Shown: positions 50,886 through 53,430 of the stretch, piece by piece
Layout of the letters: each line of letters begins with the position of its first letter
Position numbering within the stretch: the stretch's first letter is position 1
NCBI GenBank assembly: GCA_030626405.1
Contig: DAOUPA010000002.1
Span: 1 to 53,430 of the forward strand
Direction of reading: 5' to 3'
DNA from: Planctomicrobium sp.
GTDB lineage: Bacteria > Planctomycetota > Planctomycetia > Planctomycetales > Planctomycetaceae
Length of the DNA stretch: 53,430 nt
Position numbers and translations under genes: made by a program
The notes under the pieces: generated by a model
Databases searched by the model: none
Told to the model about the DNA's origin: nothing
The model's input: the letters and a program-made list of their open reading frames with translations, nothing else

Positions 50886-53430
50886 ATGTGGGCTTTTTTT
50901 TTAAAAACTCGTCGACGACGCAATGTAAAAAATCGCATGGTCGTGGAGCCTCTTGAACAGCGAATTATGCTCTCGTCCACGGGCTTGGCGACGCCTACGG
51001 AAACCACCGATAATCTCGCTGGTTCGTCGTTGCTGGAAGATGAGAGCGGATCCTCTGCGGCAGATCAGATGTCCATAATGGCACCTGACCTGACATTCAA
51101 CTCAGTTGAATTGTCGCCTGCCGACATGATCTCCTTAACACCGGTTTCAACCTCGGCGAATACAGGTGAAAAACCACAATCTAAAATTTGGCAGCACGCC
51201 GATCAATGGTGGGCGGTCTTCCCAGATAGTTCTGGATCATCTCTGTGGCGGCTGGACGGAACGGACTGGAGCCGTGTGCTGAATTTGTCTTCCAATACAG
51301 GTACGCATGCCGACGTCAAAGTTGACGGTAATCTTGCACACATTTTGTTGTATGACGGTACCAGTTCTCAACTGGTTTCACTGGAATTTTTGCCGGGCGT
51401 GCCAAACACTTATCAACCGTGGTCACTACAGCCAAACGTGGTTGATATTCAATTGAGCAGTGGTGTCGAGACTGCGACAATTGACATTGATTCCACTGGA
51501 CGGATGTGGCTGGCATCAGATGCGTCGAGCACGGTTGAGGTTCGTTACAGTGACCTTCCGTACCTGGAATTCAGCGCTCCAATCACTGTTGCGACTGGAA
51601 TTACCAGCGACGACATTTCAGCAGTCACTGCGCTCCCCAATGGAAGCATTGGAGTTTTATGGTCTGATCAGAGTGACGAGCGATTTGGATTTCGAACACA
51701 CCTAGACGGCACAGATCCAACAAGCTGGTCGGCTAACGAAGTGCCAGCATCGCAATCTGCATTGAACATCGGCGATGGCATGGCCGACGACCATCTCAAT
51801 ATCGCTGTTGCTTCAGACGGTACTTTGTACGCCGCGATCAAGACTGGTTATGACAGTAGTGGACGAGTGAAAATCGGTTTACTCGTGCGGCGTCCATCTG
51901 GTCAATGGGATCCTCTCTACGAGGTCGACACAAGCGGAACACGCGCCATTGTCGTAGTGAATGAAGCAACCAACCGATTGATAGTCGCCTACACACGCTC
52001 GGACAGCGGTGGTGATATCTTATACAGAGAATCACAGCTCGACGTGATCTCACTCAGCGCGACCAAAACGTTGATTGCTGGCAGTCTCAATAATGTCTCC
52101 AGCACAAAACAAAGCCTCACGAGCGAAATTCTCTTCATCGCAGGCGGTGGTGGCAAGGTTCATGGAACGCTCATCAACCTGAATGTGGTTCCCGATCCAA
52201 CACCTGAGCCGACCATCAATGCAATTGCAGATCGCTCGATCATCGAAAATTCCGGAACCACCACTGTGCTTTTGACTGGAATTTCAAGCGGCATCGGAGA
52301 TCCACAACCGATTCGAATCACAGCAACCAGCAACCAGCCAGGACTCATTCCTGACCCTCTGGTCGTCTACCTGCAAGGATCGGACACGGCCGACCTGCTA
52401 TTCACTCCTCTCCCCAATCAAACTGGACTCGTCACCATAACGGTCGTCGTCGAAGATGCCGGAATCGATTTGAATTTCTACACGCTCGAAGACAACCTGA
52501 CGACAACTCGTACGTTCCTGGTCCAAGTGAACGAACTGAATGTCTCGCCGACGATCAATGATCAATCGTTCGGAGTGGTCCGTCGCAGCAGCACTGGAAC
52601 GACAGTAGGATTCATTTCCGCATTAGATTCCAATAGCGGTCAATCTCTGACGTATTCAGTCGTCTCGGCGACCGATTCGCAGACATTCGACGTCGACTCT
52701 TCCACAGGTCGAATCACAGTTGGTCGACGACGTTCAATTCGCCAAACGGGAACTCACAAGGTCGTCGTGCGGGTCACTGACAACGGAAACCCGGCTCTCT
52801 CGTCAGATGCGACAATAACGATCCACGTCGTGAACTCGATTTCAGATTTGAATTTGCCCGCAACAGTTCAAATCCAACAAATCATCAACGGGATCGATGA
52901 AAATGTGAATCGCACAGAGCGGTTGCACGTCGCCAACCTCACCATCGTTGATGATGGAAAAGGGACAAACAATCTCGGGCTCTCCGGAACCGATGCAGCG
53001 TTCTTCGAAATCGAAGGTAACCAATTATACCTCAAAGCTGGCGCCGGTTTTGATTATGAATCGACTTCTAGCCTAGATGTGAACGTCACTGTTGATGACC
53101 CGACGATTCCTGGTGACATTGACAATTCAACAGCATTCAGCCTGAACATCCAAGATGTGAACGAGCCACCAAGTGGGCTTGAATTTCAGAATGCCGTTGC
53201 CTCAGTGAGCGAAACACTCAACACGTCAACGCGACAACTCATCGCTGACCTCGTTGTAATTGATGATGCCCTGGGCGACTATTTTTACAGCCTCACTGGG
53301 GATGACGCAGGTCTCTTCGAAGTGATCGGTCAACAACTCTTCCTGAAAGCGGGAACCGTCCTTAATGCCATAGCGAACCCAACGCTTGACGTGACGGTCT
53401 CAGTCGACGACTTGAACGTCGGCTCTGCAA
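50886..53430 (+). CDS. LEPR-XLL-type planctomycete giant surface protein, cadherin-like repeats (3' truncated by window)
   Basis: Read directly: MWAFFLKTRRRRNVKNRMVVEPLEQRIMLSSTGLA...; open in frame to the window end; cadherin-like segments (SALDSNSGQSLTYSVVSATDSQTFDVDSSTGRITV; VVRVTDNGNPALSSDATITIHV). In-frame ATG also at 50826. Confidence 0.88.
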   Translation, partial: MWAFFLKTRRRRNVKNRMVVEPLEQRIMLSSTGLATPTETTDNLAGSSLLEDESGSSAADQMSIMAPDLTFNSVELSPADMISLTPVSTSANTGEKPQSKIWQHADQWWAVFPDSSGSSLWRLDGTDWSRVLNLSSNTGTHADVKVDGNLAHILLYDGTSSQLVSLEFLPGVPNTYQPWSLQPNVVDIQLSSGVETATIDIDSTGRMWLASDASSTVEVRYSDLPYLEFSAPITVATGITSDDISAVTALPNGSIGVLWSDQSDERFGFRTHLDGTDPTSWSANEVPASQSALNIGDGMADDHLNIAVASDGTLYAAIKTGYDSSGRVKIGLLVRRPSGQWDPLYEVDTSGTRAIVVVNEATNRLIVAYTRSDSGGDILYRESQLDVISLSATKTLIAGSLNNVSSTKQSLTSEILFIAGGGGKVHGTLINLNVVPDPTPEPTINAIADRSIIENSGTTTVLLTGISSGIGDPQPIRITATSNQPGLIPDPLVVYLQGSDTADLLFTPLPNQTGLVTITVVVEDAGIDLNFYTLEDNLTTTRTFLVQVNELNVSPTINDQSFGVVRRSSTGTTVGFISALDSNSGQSLTYSVVSATDSQTFDVDSSTGRITVGRRRSIRQTGTHKVVVRVTDNGNPALSSDATITIHVVNSISDLNLPATVQIQQIINGIDENVNRTERLHVANLTIVDDGKGTNNLGLSGTDAAFFEIEGNQLYLKAGAGFDYESTSSLDVNVTVDDPTIPGDIDNSTAFSLNIQDVNEPPSGLEFQNAVASVSETLNTSTRQLIADLVVIDDALGDYFYSLTGDDAGLFEVIGQQLFLKAGTVLNAIANPTLDVTVSVDDLNVGSA

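Noticed and set aside
1-53430. CRISPR arrays, prophage, tRNA/rRNA genes
   Set aside because: No regularly spaced direct repeats, phage structural genes, or recognisable tRNA/rRNA sequences seen by eye; a tRNAscan/Infernal run would be needed to be certain.

Overview
The window looks like a chromosomal segment from a planctomycete. Marker families include DUF1501/DUF1552/DUF1592-type proteins, a BBP7-like outer-membrane protein, a LEPR-XLL ('VEPLEQRIMLSS') giant surface protein, Tat-exported beta-propellers and a MoxR ATPase. I support about 38 protein-coding genes. They include a divergent NtrB/NtrC-like pair, gmd, a secreted ceramidase-like / cytochrome-type / DUF1552 cluster followed by a tctCBA transporter, an orphan rnpA, mogA, a Glu-type dehydrogenase, a TiaS-like protein, an RraA-like protein, ald, an O-antigen ligase, an HTH-REC regulator with a histidine kinase, moxR, trxB, cvpA, accA, a Ser/Thr kinase, a FlgI-like HEAT lipoprotein, smc, and a 3'-truncated LEPR-XLL protein absent from the ORF track. 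I recognised no rRNA, tRNA, CRISPR array, transposase or prophage. The observations most worth following up are: (i) a Tat-lipoprotein fusing a FlgI (P-ring)-like region to HEAT-like repeats beside smc; (ii) a family of intergenic inverted-repeat elements with GTAGGSTG termini; (iii) a stand-alone TiaS-like protein in a bacterium; (iv) an IR-rich ~500 bp gap between an HTH-REC regulator and moxR; (v) an orphan rnpA. All family calls come from reading motifs by eye; no database search was run.
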